Assembly (NCBI RefSeq): GCF_015645445.1
Contig: NZ_JADOGI010000054.1
Span: 1 to 51,013, forward strand
Direction: 5' to 3'
DNA: 51,013 nucleotides
From: Nonomuraea cypriaca
Lineage (GTDB): Bacteria > Actinomycetota > Actinomycetes > Streptosporangiales > Streptosporangiaceae
Of this stretch, positions 16,856 through 25,778 are shown in pieces. The translations under genes and the position numbers were made by a program. The number at the start of each line of letters is the position of its first letter. Position 1 is the stretch's first letter. The notes beneath the pieces are model-generated. The model was not told the DNA's origin and did no database searches. It saw only the letters and a program-made list of their open reading frames with translations.

Positions 16856-17584
16856 GTGAACCGTACAGACCGGCTCTACGCGCTCGTAGAGGATCTGCGC
16901 GCCATAGCCCCCCGTTGCCGCTCCGCCCGCGACCTGGCCAAGCGGTTCGAGGTCAGCGTGCGCACCATCGAGCGCGACATCGCCGCCCTGCAGGAGTCAG
17001 GGGTGCCGATCTACGCAGAGCCCGGCCGCAAGGGCGGTTACGCGATCGACAGGAAGATGTCGCTGCCGCCGCTCAACTTCAGCCCGGCCGAGGCCGTGGC
17101 CATCGCGGTGGCGCTCAGCCGGGCCGGCGACCAGCCGTTCGGCAGTCAGGCGCGCAGCGCGTTACGCAAGGTCGTCGCCGCGATGCCGGGCCCCGAGGGC
17201 GAGCTGGCCAGGGAGCTGGCGCGCCGGGTGCAGATGGTGCGCCTGCCGCCCGAGGCCGGCGCCGAGATCCAGCCGCTCGGCGCGGAGGGCATCTCGCGGG
17301 CCATCGAGGAGGCGCTGCTGCGCCGCCGGGTGCTCAGGCTCGACTACGCCGACGCCAAGGGCGCGCTCACCTCGCGCGACGTCGAGCCCGGCGTGTTCCT
17401 GGGCGGGCGCGGCGGCTTCTGGTATCTCGTCGCGTGGTGCCGGCTGCGCGACGACGTGCGCGTCTTCCGCCTCGACCGCATCGCCGCCGCCACCGTCACC
17501 CCCGAGCGCTGCCCCGACCGGCCGCTCGAAGGCTTCGCCCCCGACGTGCCGGAGATGGTCGTCCACGGCACCTTGCTCGATTAG
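16856..17584 (+). CDS. YafY-type WYL-domain transcription regulator
   Basis: The 242 residues begin with a winged helix-turn-helix (RSARDLAKRFEVSVRTIERDI, about 22-42) followed by the wing GRKGGYAI. A WYL domain follows, with the namesake residues at about 189-191 (GGFWYLVAWC) and the conserved FRLDRI after it. WYL domains bind nucleic acid or small ligands and control the attached HTH. TAGCGT (16843-16848) ends 7 nt before the GTG, with no ribosome binding site, so a leaderless transcript is likely. The next gene encodes a VOC protein and a palindrome lies between them, so local regulation is plausible. Confidence 0.9.
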   Translation: MNRTDRLYALVEDLRAIAPRCRSARDLAKRFEVSVRTIERDIAALQESGVPIYAEPGRKGGYAIDRKMSLPPLNFSPAEAVAIAVALSRAGDQPFGSQARSALRKVVAAMPGPEGELARELARRVQMVRLPPEAGAEIQPLGAEGISRAIEEALLRRRVLRLDYADAKGALTSRDVEPGVFLGGRGGFWYLVAWCRLRDDVRVFRLDRIAAATVTPERCPDRPLEGFAPDVPEMVVHGTLLD

Positions 17585-17610
17585 TCACTCGAAAAGTCAA
17601 GCGAAAACAC

Positions 17611-17626
17611 CGACATAAGGGTGTCG
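17611..17626. promoter_or_regulatory. palindrome between WYL regulator and VOC gene
   Basis: CGACA-TAAGGG-TGTCG is a perfect 5-bp inverted repeat. A second, overlapping repeat is ACACC (17607-17611) / GGTGT (17620-17624). It stands about 50 bp before the VOC start, next to a possible -10 (TTAGAT, near 17635). It is a candidate operator for the WYL protein encoded just upstream. Confidence 0.45.
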
Positions 17627-17672
17627 CCATCACGTTAGATCGTTGTCTTGTTCGAGAAACAAGGAGATGACG

Positions 17673-18029
17673 ATGGACAACACGGTGACCTGGTTCGAGG
17701 TCGCGACCGACGATCCCGATGGGGCTCAGACGTTCTACGGCGGGTTGTTCGGCTGGACCTTCGCCGGGGACGAAGGTCCGCTGGACTACCGCCTGATCAC
17801 CCACCCGGGCGGCGACCAGCCGGCGGGCGGGCTGTTCAACACCAAGGGCGAGTTCCCCGGCCATGCGATCTTCCACGTGCAGGTGGCAGATGTGGAGGCG
17901 TCCTGCGCGCAGAGCGAGTCGCTGGGCGGCAAGGTGATCAGGAAGGTGATCGACGACGGCGCGGGCACCGACTTCGCCTACCTCCGCGACACCTCGGGCA
18001 ACGTCTTCGGAGTCTTCCACCGCAGGTGA
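17673..18029 (+). CDS. VOC (glyoxalase/bleomycin-resistance fold) protein
   Basis: This 118-residue single VOC domain starts TVTWFEVATDDPDGAQTFYGGLFGWTF. It contains GHAIFHVQVADVEASCAQSESLGG and ends in TDFAYLRDTSGNVFGVF. The His/Glu metal positions of true glyoxalase I are only partly kept, so a substrate-binding or dioxygenase-like role is as likely as glyoxalase activity. AAGGAG sits 6 nt before ATG 17673, which decides this start over ATG 17667. It probably responds to the neighbouring WYL regulator. Confidence 0.88.
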   Translation: MDNTVTWFEVATDDPDGAQTFYGGLFGWTFAGDEGPLDYRLITHPGGDQPAGGLFNTKGEFPGHAIFHVQVADVEASCAQSESLGGKVIRKVIDDGAGTDFAYLRDTSGNVFGVFHRR

Positions 18030-18151
18030 TGACCCGTTCGCGGGCCGGGGAAAGCACCTTCCCCGCCGACCCCGGCCACGCGGACGGCCGCTTCATGTGA
18101 GCGGTTCACCGACCCGGCCCTGGACACGCCGCCGATCGCCGAGTGGCGGCG

Positions 18152-18264
18152 CGTCCGGGGCCGGAGACCCCGTACGTCCGGGGCCGAAACCCGCGCGTCC
18201 TGGGCCGGAGACCCCGTGCGTCCGGGGTCGGAGATCCCGTGCGTCCTGGGTCGGAGATCCCGTG
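18152..18264. repeat. five tandem 21-23-bp imperfect repeats between convergent genes
   Basis: The units start at 18152, 18175, 18196, 18219 and 18242, with consensus CGTCCkGGGyCGGAGAyCCCG plus TG. Each unit holds a small self-complementary core (GGG...CCC). They fill the gap between the stops of the VOC and DinB-like genes. They could act as stacked terminators or be a minisatellite; no open frame across them is convincing. Confidence 0.75.
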
Positions 18265-18279
18265 CGGCGGACCCCGGGG

Positions 18280-19017
18280 TCAGATCGCGGTCGTGGTCAG
18301 CCAGCGGCCGAGCAGGTCGCCGTCGCCGTGGACGGTGAGCGCCGCGGGCGAGCGGCGGCCGTACAACATGAGCAGGAGGTCCTCCGCGGAGCCCTGGGCC
18401 GCGACGTCGCCCTTGGCGTGACCCGCCGCCCACTCGATCTTCCCGCCGGGTCCCTGCGTGATGGTCCACTCGCCGGGGCCGTCGTTCGCGTGGAGGTGGA
18501 TCGTGGCCCCCTCCACGCCGAGCTCGGCCAGCGGCCGGGTGACCCAGGCGGCGTACGACAGGTTGTGCAGATACTCCTCGACGCCGTCGATCGCGACCTC
18601 TGCCGGGATGACCGGGTCGATGCCGAGCGCGAGCTCGGCAACGACCCGGTGGACCACCAGCTCGAAGAACATCCGGCGCGACCACCAGGACGCCCGTTTG
18701 TCCGGGCCCCAGGTCCACACCGCCAGCTCCGGGTCGGTGACGCGCAGCGTCTCGAGCAGTTCGGCGGCCCCGGCCGTGAGCCAGGCGGCGTCGCCGCTCT
18801 CACCCTCGGCCAGCCCGCTGGGCACCTGGCGCGGCCAGATCCGCTCCTGGACCTGGCCGCGCAGGACATGTACCGCCCAGCGGTGGAGCCGGCCGACATG
18901 GGTGATGAGCTCGGCGATCGTCCATCCAGGGCAGGTCGGCACCGGGACGGTCAGGTCTTCCGCCAGGGCCGCGAGGCGGGCGGTCTCCGTCTGGATCCGT
19001 GCGTTGTATTCCGTCAC
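18280..19017 (-). CDS. maleylpyruvate isomerase N-terminal-domain (DinB-like) protein
   Basis: The 245 residues show the mycothiol-dependent maleylpyruvate isomerase/DinB four-helix metal-binding layout. This includes VPTCPGWTIAELITHVGRLHRWA (His ligand), a central RRMFFELVVHRVVAELALG (second His region) and a C-terminal SCP2-like part (ITQGPGGKIEWAAGHAKGDVAAQGSAEDLLLMLYGR). Such proteins use mycothiol or bind metals; the substrate is unknown. TAGTCT (19025-19030) overlaps the stop codon of the upstream peptidase gene and ends 7 nt before GTG 19017. That favours a leaderless start there over GTG 19023. Confidence 0.85.
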   Translation of the reverse strand: MTEYNARIQTETARLAALAEDLTVPVPTCPGWTIAELITHVGRLHRWAVHVLRGQVQERIWPRQVPSGLAEGESGDAAWLTAGAAELLETLRVTDPELAVWTWGPDKRASWWSRRMFFELVVHRVVAELALGIDPVIPAEVAIDGVEEYLHNLSYAAWVTRPLAELGVEGATIHLHANDGPGEWTITQGPGGKIEWAAGHAKGDVAAQGSAEDLLLMLYGRRSPAALTVHGDGDLLGRWLTTTAI

Positions 19018-19027
19018 CCGCACCAGA

Positions 19028-20524
19028 CTAGGCCGCCGGACAGGTGGAGCCCTTCCTGGGCATCTTCCCGTCGATCATGTACCCGTCCACGAGCCCCCGG
19101 ATGCACTTGCTGCCCGACAGGTACGCCCCATGCCCCTCGCCCTCGTACGTCACCAGAGTGGCCGTCTTGAGCTGGGCCGTCAGCTTCGGCGCCCACTCGT
19201 ACGGCGTCGCCGGGTCGCCCTTGCCGCCCACCACCAGGATCGGCGCGGAACCGGTGGCGTCCACGTGCCGCGCCTGGTCGCTGCCCTTGACCGGCCAGAA
19301 CCTGCACAGCCCGCCCGACCCCTCGCTGCCGAACAGCGGCGAGATCTTCATGGCGGCCGCCTCGGTACGCCGCAGCACCGCCTCGCTGGGCCGTTCGGCG
19401 GTGTCGACGCAGGTGATGGCCGGGAAACTGGTCATCTGCGTGGAGTACTGGCCGTCCGCGGTGCGCCCGGTGTAGGAGTCGGCGAGGTACATCAGCGCCT
19501 CGCCCCGCCCCTTGATCGCCTCCCCGAGCGCCTGCTCCAGGAACGGCCAGGTCAGCTCGGAGTAGAGCGCCGCGGCCACCCCCGTGGAGGCCAGGCCCTG
19601 GGTGAGCTGCCGGCCTCTGACCTTGATCGGCTCGGCGGACAGCTCGTTCATCAGGTTCTCGACGTTGGTGTTGGCGGTGGGCAGGTCCTTGCCGACCGGG
19701 CACTGGCTCTTGACGCACGACTTGATGAAGCTCTCGTACGCCTTCTGGAACCCGCGGGTCTGGGCCAGCGTCCGCTGCTCGAACGACACCGTCGGGTCGA
19801 GCGGCGCGTCGAGCACCATGCGGCCCACGTTCTTGGGGAACTCGGTGGCGTACACGCCGCCGAGCTGGGTGCCGTACGACATGCCGACGTAGTTGAGCTT
19901 GGCGTCGCCCACGGCGGCGCGGATGCGGTCCATGTCGCGGGCCGCGTTCACGGTGCCGATGTGCGGCAGGACCTTGCCGGAGTGCTGCTGGCAGAGCGCG
20001 GCGAACCGCTTGTTGGCCGCCTCGGTCTGCTTGTGGGTCTCATCGTTGGGCGGCAGCGTGTCCAGCGCGGTGAAGCTGTCCATCTCGGCGCCGTTGCCGC
20101 AGCGCACCCCGGAGCTGCGCTCGACGCCGCGCGGGTCAAAGCTGATCAGGTCGTAGCGGGCACGCAGTGGCGCGAGCGCCTTGGCGGCCTGGTCGAGCGT
20201 GTCGACGCCGGAGGCGCCAGGACCGCCGAAGTTGAACAGCACCGAGCCCAGGCGCTTCTGCCTGCCGTTGGCCGCGAGCTTGATCAGCGCCAGGTCCAGC
20301 CGCTCGCCACCGGGTTTCGCGTAGTCGAGCGGCACCGAGAGCCGCCCGCACCGCACCGAGGTGTCCTGGCGGGCCGGCGGCTGGCCGTCAGGTCGCTTGA
20401 TGTCGGTGCACGGGCCCCACGCGATGCTGTCGGGGGCGGCCGTGGACTCCGTGGCCGGCTCGGCGGGCACCGTGGAACAGCCGGCGACCGCCACGAACAG
20501 AGCGGCGGCTAGGACGCGTCGCAT
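19028..20524 (-). CDS. secreted lipoprotein peptidase, alpha/beta-hydrolase (TAP-like, S33)
   Basis: The 498 residues begin with a lipoprotein signal (FVAVAGC, Cys16). The hydrolase core follows, with the oxyanion region LFNFGGPGASGVDTL, the nucleophile elbow GMSYGT, a cap containing paired Cys, and the C-terminal TAP-like domain (ILVVGGKGDPATPYEWA and EGEGHGAYL, which carry Asp and His). This is the layout of the Streptomyces tripeptidyl-aminopeptidase family, which removes N-terminal peptides outside the cell. GAGGGGAAC lies upstream of ATG 20524. Confidence 0.92.
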   Translation of the reverse strand: MRRVLAAALFVAVAGCSTVPAEPATESTAAPDSIAWGPCTDIKRPDGQPPARQDTSVRCGRLSVPLDYAKPGGERLDLALIKLAANGRQKRLGSVLFNFGGPGASGVDTLDQAAKALAPLRARYDLISFDPRGVERSSGVRCGNGAEMDSFTALDTLPPNDETHKQTEAANKRFAALCQQHSGKVLPHIGTVNAARDMDRIRAAVGDAKLNYVGMSYGTQLGGVYATEFPKNVGRMVLDAPLDPTVSFEQRTLAQTRGFQKAYESFIKSCVKSQCPVGKDLPTANTNVENLMNELSAEPIKVRGRQLTQGLASTGVAAALYSELTWPFLEQALGEAIKGRGEALMYLADSYTGRTADGQYSTQMTSFPAITCVDTAERPSEAVLRRTEAAAMKISPLFGSEGSGGLCRFWPVKGSDQARHVDATGSAPILVVGGKGDPATPYEWAPKLTAQLKTATLVTYEGEGHGAYLSGSKCIRGLVDGYMIDGKMPRKGSTCPAA

Positions 20525-20657
20525 ATCGATAAGTTCCCCTCGGTCTCTCAGGGGGAAGTAGTGCCCACAATACGGGACCCTGCACCAAAGCTGGGTGAGG
20601 CGGCACGTACCCCTCCTGAACGTGCCGCCCCACCTCCGGCGCGGGCGGCCGGAACGA

Positions 20658-20693
20658 CGGCGCTCCCGCGAAAGGGACCTCGCGGGAGCGCCG
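20658..20693. terminator. strong hairpin downstream of aceE
   Basis: CGGCGCTCCCGCGA (20658-20671) and its perfect complement (20680-20693) form a 14-bp stem with an 8-nt loop, 13 nt beyond the aceE stop. It separates aceE from the peptidase gene. Confidence 0.85.
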
Positions 20694-20705
20694 GAACGCG
20701 ATGGA

Positions 20706-23453
20706 TCAGACGCCCATGGACTGGGTGTCGTTGCTCTCGGCGCCGCCTGCCTCGGTGACGCCGTTCTTCAGGTGGTAGCGGGCGATGGCCTCGCGCAGCA
20801 CCTCACCGTCGAGCTCACCCCGCTTGACCAGGCTGGTCAACACGGCCAGCGTGATCGAGGCGGCGTCCACGTGGAAGTGGCGGCGCAGCGCCGAACGCGT
20901 GTCGGACAGGCCGAACCCGTCGGTGCCGAGCGAGGACCAGTCTCCCGGCACCCACTGCGCGATCTGGTCCTGCACGGCCTTCATGTAGTCACTGACGCCC
21001 ACCAGCGGCCCGTGCGCCTGGGAGAGCACCCGGGTCACGTAGGGCACGCGCTGCTCGGCGTCCGGGTTGAGCAGGTTGTGCTCCTCGCACGCCAGCGCCT
21101 CGCGGCGCAGCTCGGACCACGACGTCGCGGACCACACGTCGGCCGACACGCCCCAGTCCTCGGCCAGCATCCGCTGGGCCTCCATCGCCCACGGCCCCGC
21201 CACGCCGGAGGACAGGATGTTGGCCTTCGGGCCCTGCGTCTCGGGGCCGTCGGCGAACTTGTACAGGCCCTTGAGCAGGCCCTGCACGTCGATGTGCGCG
21301 GGCTGCGCCGGCTGCAGGTAGGGCTCGTTGTAGACCGTCAGGTAGTAGAAGATGTCTTCCTGCTGGTCGCCGTACATCCTCCGGAGGCCGTCCTTGACGA
21401 TGTGGGCCACCTCGAACGCCCAGGACGGGTCGTAGGAGACCGCGGCCGGGTTGGTCGAGGCGATGAGCGGCGTCTGGCCGTCCTCGTGCTGCAGGCCCTC
21501 GCCGTTGAGCGTGGTGCGGCCGGCCGTGGCGCCGAGCAGGAAGCCCCGCGTCATCTGGTCGGCCATCTGCCACATCTGGTCGCCGGTGCGCTGCCACCCG
21601 AACATCGAGTAGAAGATGTAGATCGGGATCATGTGCTCGCCGTGCGTGGCGTAGGACGTGCCGGCCGCGATGGCCGAGGCCATCGAACCCGACTCGCTGA
21701 TGCCCTCATGCAGGATCTGCCCCTGCACCGCCTCCTTGTACGACAGCAGCAGTTCCCTGTCGACGGCCTCGTAGGTCTGGCCGTGCGGAGAGTAGATCTT
21801 CGCCGTCGGGAACATGGCGTCGAGACCGAAGGTGCGGGCCTCGTCCGGGATGATCGGCACGAACCTGTGGCCGATCTCCTTGTCCCGCATGAGGTCCTTC
21901 AGCAGGCGTACGAACGCCATCGTGGTGGCCACCTGCTGCTTGCCCGAGCCCTTGGAGAACGTGCCGTAGATCTCGTCGCCTGGCAGCTTGACCGGCTTGG
22001 CGCGCATGACCCGCTTGGGCAGCACGCCGCCGAGCGCCGCGCGGCGCTCCTTCATGTACTCGATCTCGGGGTCGTTCTCGCCCGGGTGGAAGTACGGGGG
22101 CAGGTCGCCCTCGAGCGCCGAGTCGGGGATCGGCAGGTAGAGCCGGTCGCGGAACTCCTTGAGCTCGGCCTTGGTGAGCTTCTTCATCTGGTGCGTGGCG
22201 TTGCGCGCCTCGAAGTCCTTGCCCAGCGTCCAGCCCTTGATGGTCTGGGCGAGGATCACGGTCGGCTGGCCGACGTGCTCGCGGGCCGCCTTGAACGCCG
22301 CGTAGACCTTGCGGTAGTCGTGGCCGCCGCGCGACAGCTTGCGAATGTCGTCGTCGGTCAGGTGCTCGACCATCTTGCGCAGCCGCGGGTCACCGCCGAA
22401 GAAGTGCTCGCGGATGTACTCGCCGGACTCGACCGAGTAGGTCTGGAACTGGCCGTCGGGCGTGGTGTTCATCTGGTTGACCAGCACCCCGTCGACGTCG
22501 GCCGCCAGCAGCGGGTCCCAGTCGCGGCCCCAGACGACCTTGATGACGTTCCAGCCGGCGCCGCGGAAGTAGGACTCCAGCTCCTGGATGATCTTGCCGT
22601 TGCCGCGCACCGGGCCGTCGAGCCGCTGCAGGTTGCAGTTGATCACGAACGTGAGGTTGTCGAGCTCCTCGCGGGCGGCCAGGCCGATGGCGCCGAGCGA
22701 CTCCGGCTCGTCCATCTCGCCGTCGCCGAGGAACGCCCACACGTGGCTGCGGCTCGTGTCCTTGATCTGCCGGTTGAACAGGTAGCGGTTGAACCGCGCC
22801 TGGTAGATCGCGCTGATCGGACCCAGGCCCATGGAGACCGTCGGGAACTCCCAGAAGTCCGGCATGAGCCGCGGGTGCGGGTAGGAGGGCAGACCGTGGA
22901 AGCCGTGCGACAGCTCCTGGCGGAACGCGTCGAGCTGGGCCTCGTTGAGCCGGCCTTCGAGGTAGGCGCGGGCGTAGATGCCGGGCGCCGCGTGCCCCTG
23001 GAAGTAGACCTGGTCGCCCGACTCGCCGTGGTCCTTGCCGCGGAAGAAGTGGTTGAAGCCCACCTCGTAGAGCGAGGCGGCCGAGGCGTAGGTGGCGATG
23101 TGGCCACCCACGTTGGTGCGGGCGTTGGCCCTCGACACCATGATGGCCGCGTTCCAGCGGATGTAGGCGCGGATGCGCCGCTCCACGTGCTCGTCACCGG
23201 GGAACCACGGCTCGCGCTCCGGCGGGATCGTGTTGATGTAGTCGGTGCTGCGCAGGCCCGGCACGCCGACCTGGTGCTCGCGCGCTCGTTCGAGCATGCG
23301 GAGCATGAGATAGCGGGCCCTGGTGCGGCCCTCGGTCTTGACCACGTTGTCGAGCGACTCGAGCCACTCGTTGGTCTCGCTGGGGTCGACATCAGGCAGC
23401 TGGCTGGGTAGGCCGTCGCTGATGATCGAGAATCGCTGGCGTCCGGAAGCCAC
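20706..23453 (-). CDS. aceE: pyruvate dehydrogenase E1 component (homodimeric, AceE)
   Basis: This 915-residue protein is a full-length homodimeric E1. It has the thiamine diphosphate-binding [38 protein letters not shown] segment, the early [21 protein letters not shown] and the pyrimidine-domain stretch [15 protein letters not shown]. It decarboxylates pyruvate for the pyruvate dehydrogenase complex in the cytoplasm. No E2/E3 genes are in the window, as usual in actinobacteria. GTG 23453 is chosen because the family N-terminus ([20 protein letters not shown]) begins there. A longer product starting further upstream is possible. The frame ends just before a strong terminator. Confidence 0.96.
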   Translation of the reverse strand: MASGRQRFSIISDGLPSQLPDVDPSETNEWLESLDNVVKTEGRTRARYLMLRMLERAREHQVGVPGLRSTDYINTIPPEREPWFPGDEHVERRIRAYIRWNAAIMVSRANARTNVGGHIATYASAASLYEVGFNHFFRGKDHGESGDQVYFQGHAAPGIYARAYLEGRLNEAQLDAFRQELSHGFHGLPSYPHPRLMPDFWEFPTVSMGLGPISAIYQARFNRYLFNRQIKDTSRSHVWAFLGDGEMDEPESLGAIGLAAREELDNLTFVINCNLQRLDGPVRGNGKIIQELESYFRGAGWNVIKVVWGRDWDPLLAADVDGVLVNQMNTTPDGQFQTYSVESGEYIREHFFGGDPRLRKMVEHLTDDDIRKLSRGGHDYRKVYAAFKAAREHVGQPTVILAQTIKGWTLGKDFEARNATHQMKKLTKAELKEFRDRLYLPIPDSALEGDLPPYFHPGENDPEIEYMKERRAALGGVLPKRVMRAKPVKLPGDEIYGTFSKGSGKQQVATTMAFVRLLKDLMRDKEIGHRFVPIIPDEARTFGLDAMFPTAKIYSPHGQTYEAVDRELLLSYKEAVQGQILHEGISESGSMASAIAAGTSYATHGEHMIPIYIFYSMFGWQRTGDQMWQMADQMTRGFLLGATAGRTTLNGEGLQHEDGQTPLIASTNPAAVSYDPSWAFEVAHIVKDGLRRMYGDQQEDIFYYLTVYNEPYLQPAQPAHIDVQGLLKGLYKFADGPETQGPKANILSSGVAGPWAMEAQRMLAEDWGVSADVWSATSWSELRREALACEEHNLLNPDAEQRVPYVTRVLSQAHGPLVGVSDYMKAVQDQIAQWVPGDWSSLGTDGFGLSDTRSALRRHFHVDAASITLAVLTSLVKRGELDGEVLREAIARYHLKNGVTEAGGAESNDTQSMGV

Positions 23454-24128
23454 TGGGTCTCGCCTTCCGAGATGGACTGATGTCTGGTCTGGGTCGCCTT
23501 CCATCCTGGTCGCTAGCCGTAGAAAACGCATCTCTACTCGCCGGTAACCAGAGTGTCCCTGCTGGCAGGGACCTCTCCGATGGCCTAGACCACCGATGGT
23601 AGGACGAATCGCCACCAAAGGTTACATCGCATGGCTATTTTAACAAGACCGGAAAACGAACGAAAATTCGCGCGAAGCCGAACCCGGCGTGCCGGGCGGC
23701 TCTTCCCCCTTCGAGAGCCTCCCCCGGACAGCGGAGCTTCTCACCCGCACGAGCCGGGCGAGTCTAGCCACCCACCCCCGGGCGCGCCCCCGCAGGGTCG
23801 CGTCAGCTCTCCAAAGGGCCTGATCAAGGGGTACGACGCCCTCCCGGAGGGCGTGGACGGCGGCCTGAGCGTGATCGGCCACGCCGAGATCGGCCAGGAC
23901 ACCGGAGACGTGCGACTTGACCGTCTCCTTGACGATCTCGGCGTTGGACCGCCCCACGCGCTCAGCCGTACCTCGATCCTGGAGGGGCTCGCGCGCTTGA
24001 CCGCGTCGCCGAAACGCCACATCCGCGCAGCGTAACGTTCCGGTCATCGTTCTTCCTTCCCCTCTCGGGGGAGCAAAAGTTGCGAATTGGTCTTTTCGTT
24101 GGGCGTTCGGCGTACCAATCTGGGAGGT
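23454..24128. other. aceE upstream region and degraded DNA
   Basis: This 675-bp stretch has no intact gene. The part next to aceE (about 23454-23660), including an AT-rich segment at 23615-23660, should carry the aceE promoter. The rest contains a remnant of a LuxR-type helix-turn-helix (separate entry) and out-of-frame debris. The final 70 bp hold the promoter of the DUF1918 gene. Confidence 0.55.
23814..23963 (-). pseudogene. remnant of a LuxR-type HTH response regulator
   Basis: A minus-strand frame reads VGRSNAEIVKETVKSHVSGV and then LADLGVADHAQAAVHALREG. This matches the end of NarL/LuxR HTH domains (usually GxSNAEIA...xEATVKSHVSxVLxKLGVxDRAQAV). About 8 residues between NAEI and TVKSHV are missing, and no receiver domain or proper start remains upstream. 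The piece is therefore a decayed gene. Confidence 0.6.
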
Positions 24129-24311
24129 ATGAAGGCAGCGGTAGGCGACCGGCTCCTGGTGCACGCGAATACCGTTGGCGAAAGGGACCGGATCGGTGTG
24201 ATCATGGAGGTCCAAGGCTCGAACGGCGGGCCTCCCTACATGGTGAGGTTCGATGACGGGCACAACCGGCTGGTTTTCCCCGGCCCGGATGCAGTCGTCG
24301 TACCTAAGTAA
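24129..24311 (+). CDS. DUF1918 protein
   Basis: This is a 60-residue protein of the actinobacterial DUF1918 family: MKAAVGDRLLVHANTVGE, then GPPYMVRFDDGHNRLVFPGPDAVV. It is an SH3-like small beta-barrel of unknown role, often near stress or redox genes. The GGGAGG is too close to the ATG (1 nt) to work well. CAATCT 7 nt upstream may be a -10 for a leaderless transcript. Its stop codon overlaps the -10 of the next gene. Confidence 0.9.
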   Translation: MKAAVGDRLLVHANTVGERDRIGVIMEVQGSNGGPPYMVRFDDGHNRLVFPGPDAVVVPK

Positions 24312-24314
24312 GAT
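24309..24314 (+). promoter_or_regulatory. -10 hexamer of a leaderless promoter for yjbQ
   Basis: TAAGAT overlaps the TAA stop of the DUF1918 gene and ends 6 nt before GTG 24321. No ribosome binding site precedes that GTG. Confidence 0.5.
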
Positions 24315-24320
24315 TTATCC

Positions 24321-24728
24321 GTGAGATCAGAAATCATCTCTGTGGCCACGGGTTCACGAGAGACCGTGCACGACATCACGGCCGAATGCGCCGAGTTCGT
24401 GCGCGCTCAGGGCGAAGACGGGTTGCTGCATGTTTTCGTGCCGCACGCGACCGCCGGGGTCGCGCTGCTCGAGCTGGGTTCGGGCAGCGACGACGACCTG
24501 GTCGCGGCGCTGCGTGAGCTGCTGCCCGCCGACGACCGCTGGCGTCATGCGCACGGCTCGCTTGGTCACGGGAGGTCACACGTCATGCCGGCGCTGATCC
24601 CGCCGTATGCGACGATCCCCGTACTGGGCGGGCGAATGGCGCTCGGCACCTGGCAATCGGTCGCACTCGTGGACCTCAACGTCGACAACCCGCAACGCCA
24701 GGTTCGCCTGTCGTTTTTGTCTGATTGA
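24321..24728 (+). CDS. yjbQ: YjbQ/UPF0047 family protein
   Basis: The 135 residues match the YjbQ family. It has the conserved GLLHVFVPHATAGVALLE (metal-binding His), HAHGSLGHGRSHVMPALI (further His ligands) and LGTWQSVALVDLNVDNPQRQV. The family forms a trimeric beta-barrel and has been named a secondary thiamine-phosphate synthase from a complementing activity in E. coli. The true role is unsettled. The GTG start is supported by the leaderless -10 at 24309-24314. Confidence 0.93.
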   Translation: MRSEIISVATGSRETVHDITAECAEFVRAQGEDGLLHVFVPHATAGVALLELGSGSDDDLVAALRELLPADDRWRHAHGSLGHGRSHVMPALIPPYATIPVLGGRMALGTWQSVALVDLNVDNPQRQVRLSFLSD

Positions 24729-24844
24729 TTCTGGCCGACTACGGCCGTACCCGTGGCGACCGTTGACGACTGAGGGTCACAGCGTGTGGACTGTGCCGAA
24801 GCGATAACCGCATAAGCGGGGCCACTCAAGCAGGAGGGATAAAC

Positions 24845-25273
24845 GTGAGCGCGACCGCGGGTCAGGCGCAGGGCGAGCGCGGCCTGGCCGAACGACTCGG
24901 CCTCAAGCCGGGTCAGGTGGTGCAGGAGATCGGTTGGGACGAGGACGTCGACGACGAGCTTCGCGACTCCATCGAGGACCTGACCGGCAACGAGCTGCTG
25001 GATGAGGAGAGCGACGACGTCGTCGACGTGGTGCTGCTGTGGTGGCGCGACGGCGACGGGGACCTCTTCGACGCTCTGACCAATGCCATGCGAGCACTCG
25101 CCGAAGGCGGCCAGATCTGGCTGCTGACTCCCAAGGCCGGGCGCGATGGCCACGTGGAGCCGAGCGACATCGGGGAGGATGCCGCTACCGCGGGTCTTTC
25201 GCAGACCAGCAGCATCTCGGCCGCACCCGACTGGTCAGGGACCAGGCTCGTGGCGCCCAAGGGCCGTCGGTAG
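24845..25273 (+). CDS. DUF3052 protein
   Basis: The 142-residue acidic protein matches DUF3052: LAERLGLKPGQVVQEIGWDEDVDDELRDSIEDLTG, then VDVVLLWWRDGDGDLFDALTNAMRALAEGGQIWLLTPKAGRDGHVEPSDIGEDA. Members stand beside aceE and ahpE in Mycobacterium (Rv2239c) and Streptomyces, as here. The function is unknown; the fold resembles a small Rossmann-like methyltransferase remnant without the SAM loop. GGAGGGATAAAC precedes the GTG. Confidence 0.93.
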   Translation: MSATAGQAQGERGLAERLGLKPGQVVQEIGWDEDVDDELRDSIEDLTGNELLDEESDDVVDVVLLWWRDGDGDLFDALTNAMRALAEGGQIWLLTPKAGRDGHVEPSDIGEDAATAGLSQTSSISAAPDWSGTRLVAPKGRR

Positions 25274-25310
25274 GGAGCCCGAGCGCCTGCCATGCGGCAG
25301 GATGAGGCTT

Positions 25311-25763
25311 ATGAGCGCACATCCTGCCGAGGTCGGCGCCCTGGCTCCGGGTTTCCAGCTGCAGGACCAGCACGGCACTCCGGTGAGCTTGACTCAGTTC
25401 CGGGGCAGGAAGGTCGTGCTGGTCTTCTATCCGCTTGCCTTCAGCGGAATCTGTGGAGGCGAGCTGTCCGCGCTGCGCGACCATCCTCTCGACGCGCAGG
25501 TGCTGACCGTCTCGGTCGACTCGATGTTCGCTCTGCGTGCCTGGGCGGATCGCGAGGGTTACGCGTTCCCGCTGCTCTCTGATTTCTGGCCACACGGACA
25601 GGTCGCCCAGGCGTACGGTGTGTTCGATGAGGCGAAGGGGCTCGCGCTGCGGGGGACCTTCATCATCGACGGCGAGGGCGTGATCCGGTGGTCGGTGGTC
25701 AATCCGATCTCCGCCGCACGCGACGTCGCCGACTACGTCAAGGCACTCGCCGATATTCGATGA
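25311..25763 (+). CDS. ahpE: one-cysteine peroxiredoxin AhpE
   Basis: The 150 residues have the AhpC/TSA thioredoxin fold. The peroxidatic Cys48 lies in FYPLAFSGICGGEL; AhpE proteins usually have T-G-V-C-T-G, so the Thr before Cys is kept as Ser and the Val is Ile. The downstream Arg (RGTFIID) is conserved. No resolving Cys is present, matching the one-Cys AhpE type that is reduced by mycothiol and mycoredoxin. It removes hydroperoxides and peroxynitrite. It follows DUF3052 in the same direction. Confidence 0.93.
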   Translation: MSAHPAEVGALAPGFQLQDQHGTPVSLTQFRGRKVVLVFYPLAFSGICGGELSALRDHPLDAQVLTVSVDSMFALRAWADREGYAFPLLSDFWPHGQVAQAYGVFDEAKGLALRGTFIIDGEGVIRWSVVNPISAARDVADYVKALADIR

Positions 25764-25778
25764 CCTCGGAGGGGAACG

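Noticed and set aside
18152..18264. CRISPR array
   Set aside because: The repeats are directly adjacent imperfect units without unique spacers, and no cas gene is present. The CHAT protein is also not beside any CRISPR locus.
20595..23411. 938-codon plus-strand frame opposite aceE
   Set aside because: Antisense shadow with Val/Leu/Arg/His bias and no motif; aceE is complete on the other strand.
23631..24035. Plus-strand 134-codon frame upstream of DUF1918
   Set aside because: Composition of a shadow; the minus strand carries the LuxR HTH remnant instead.
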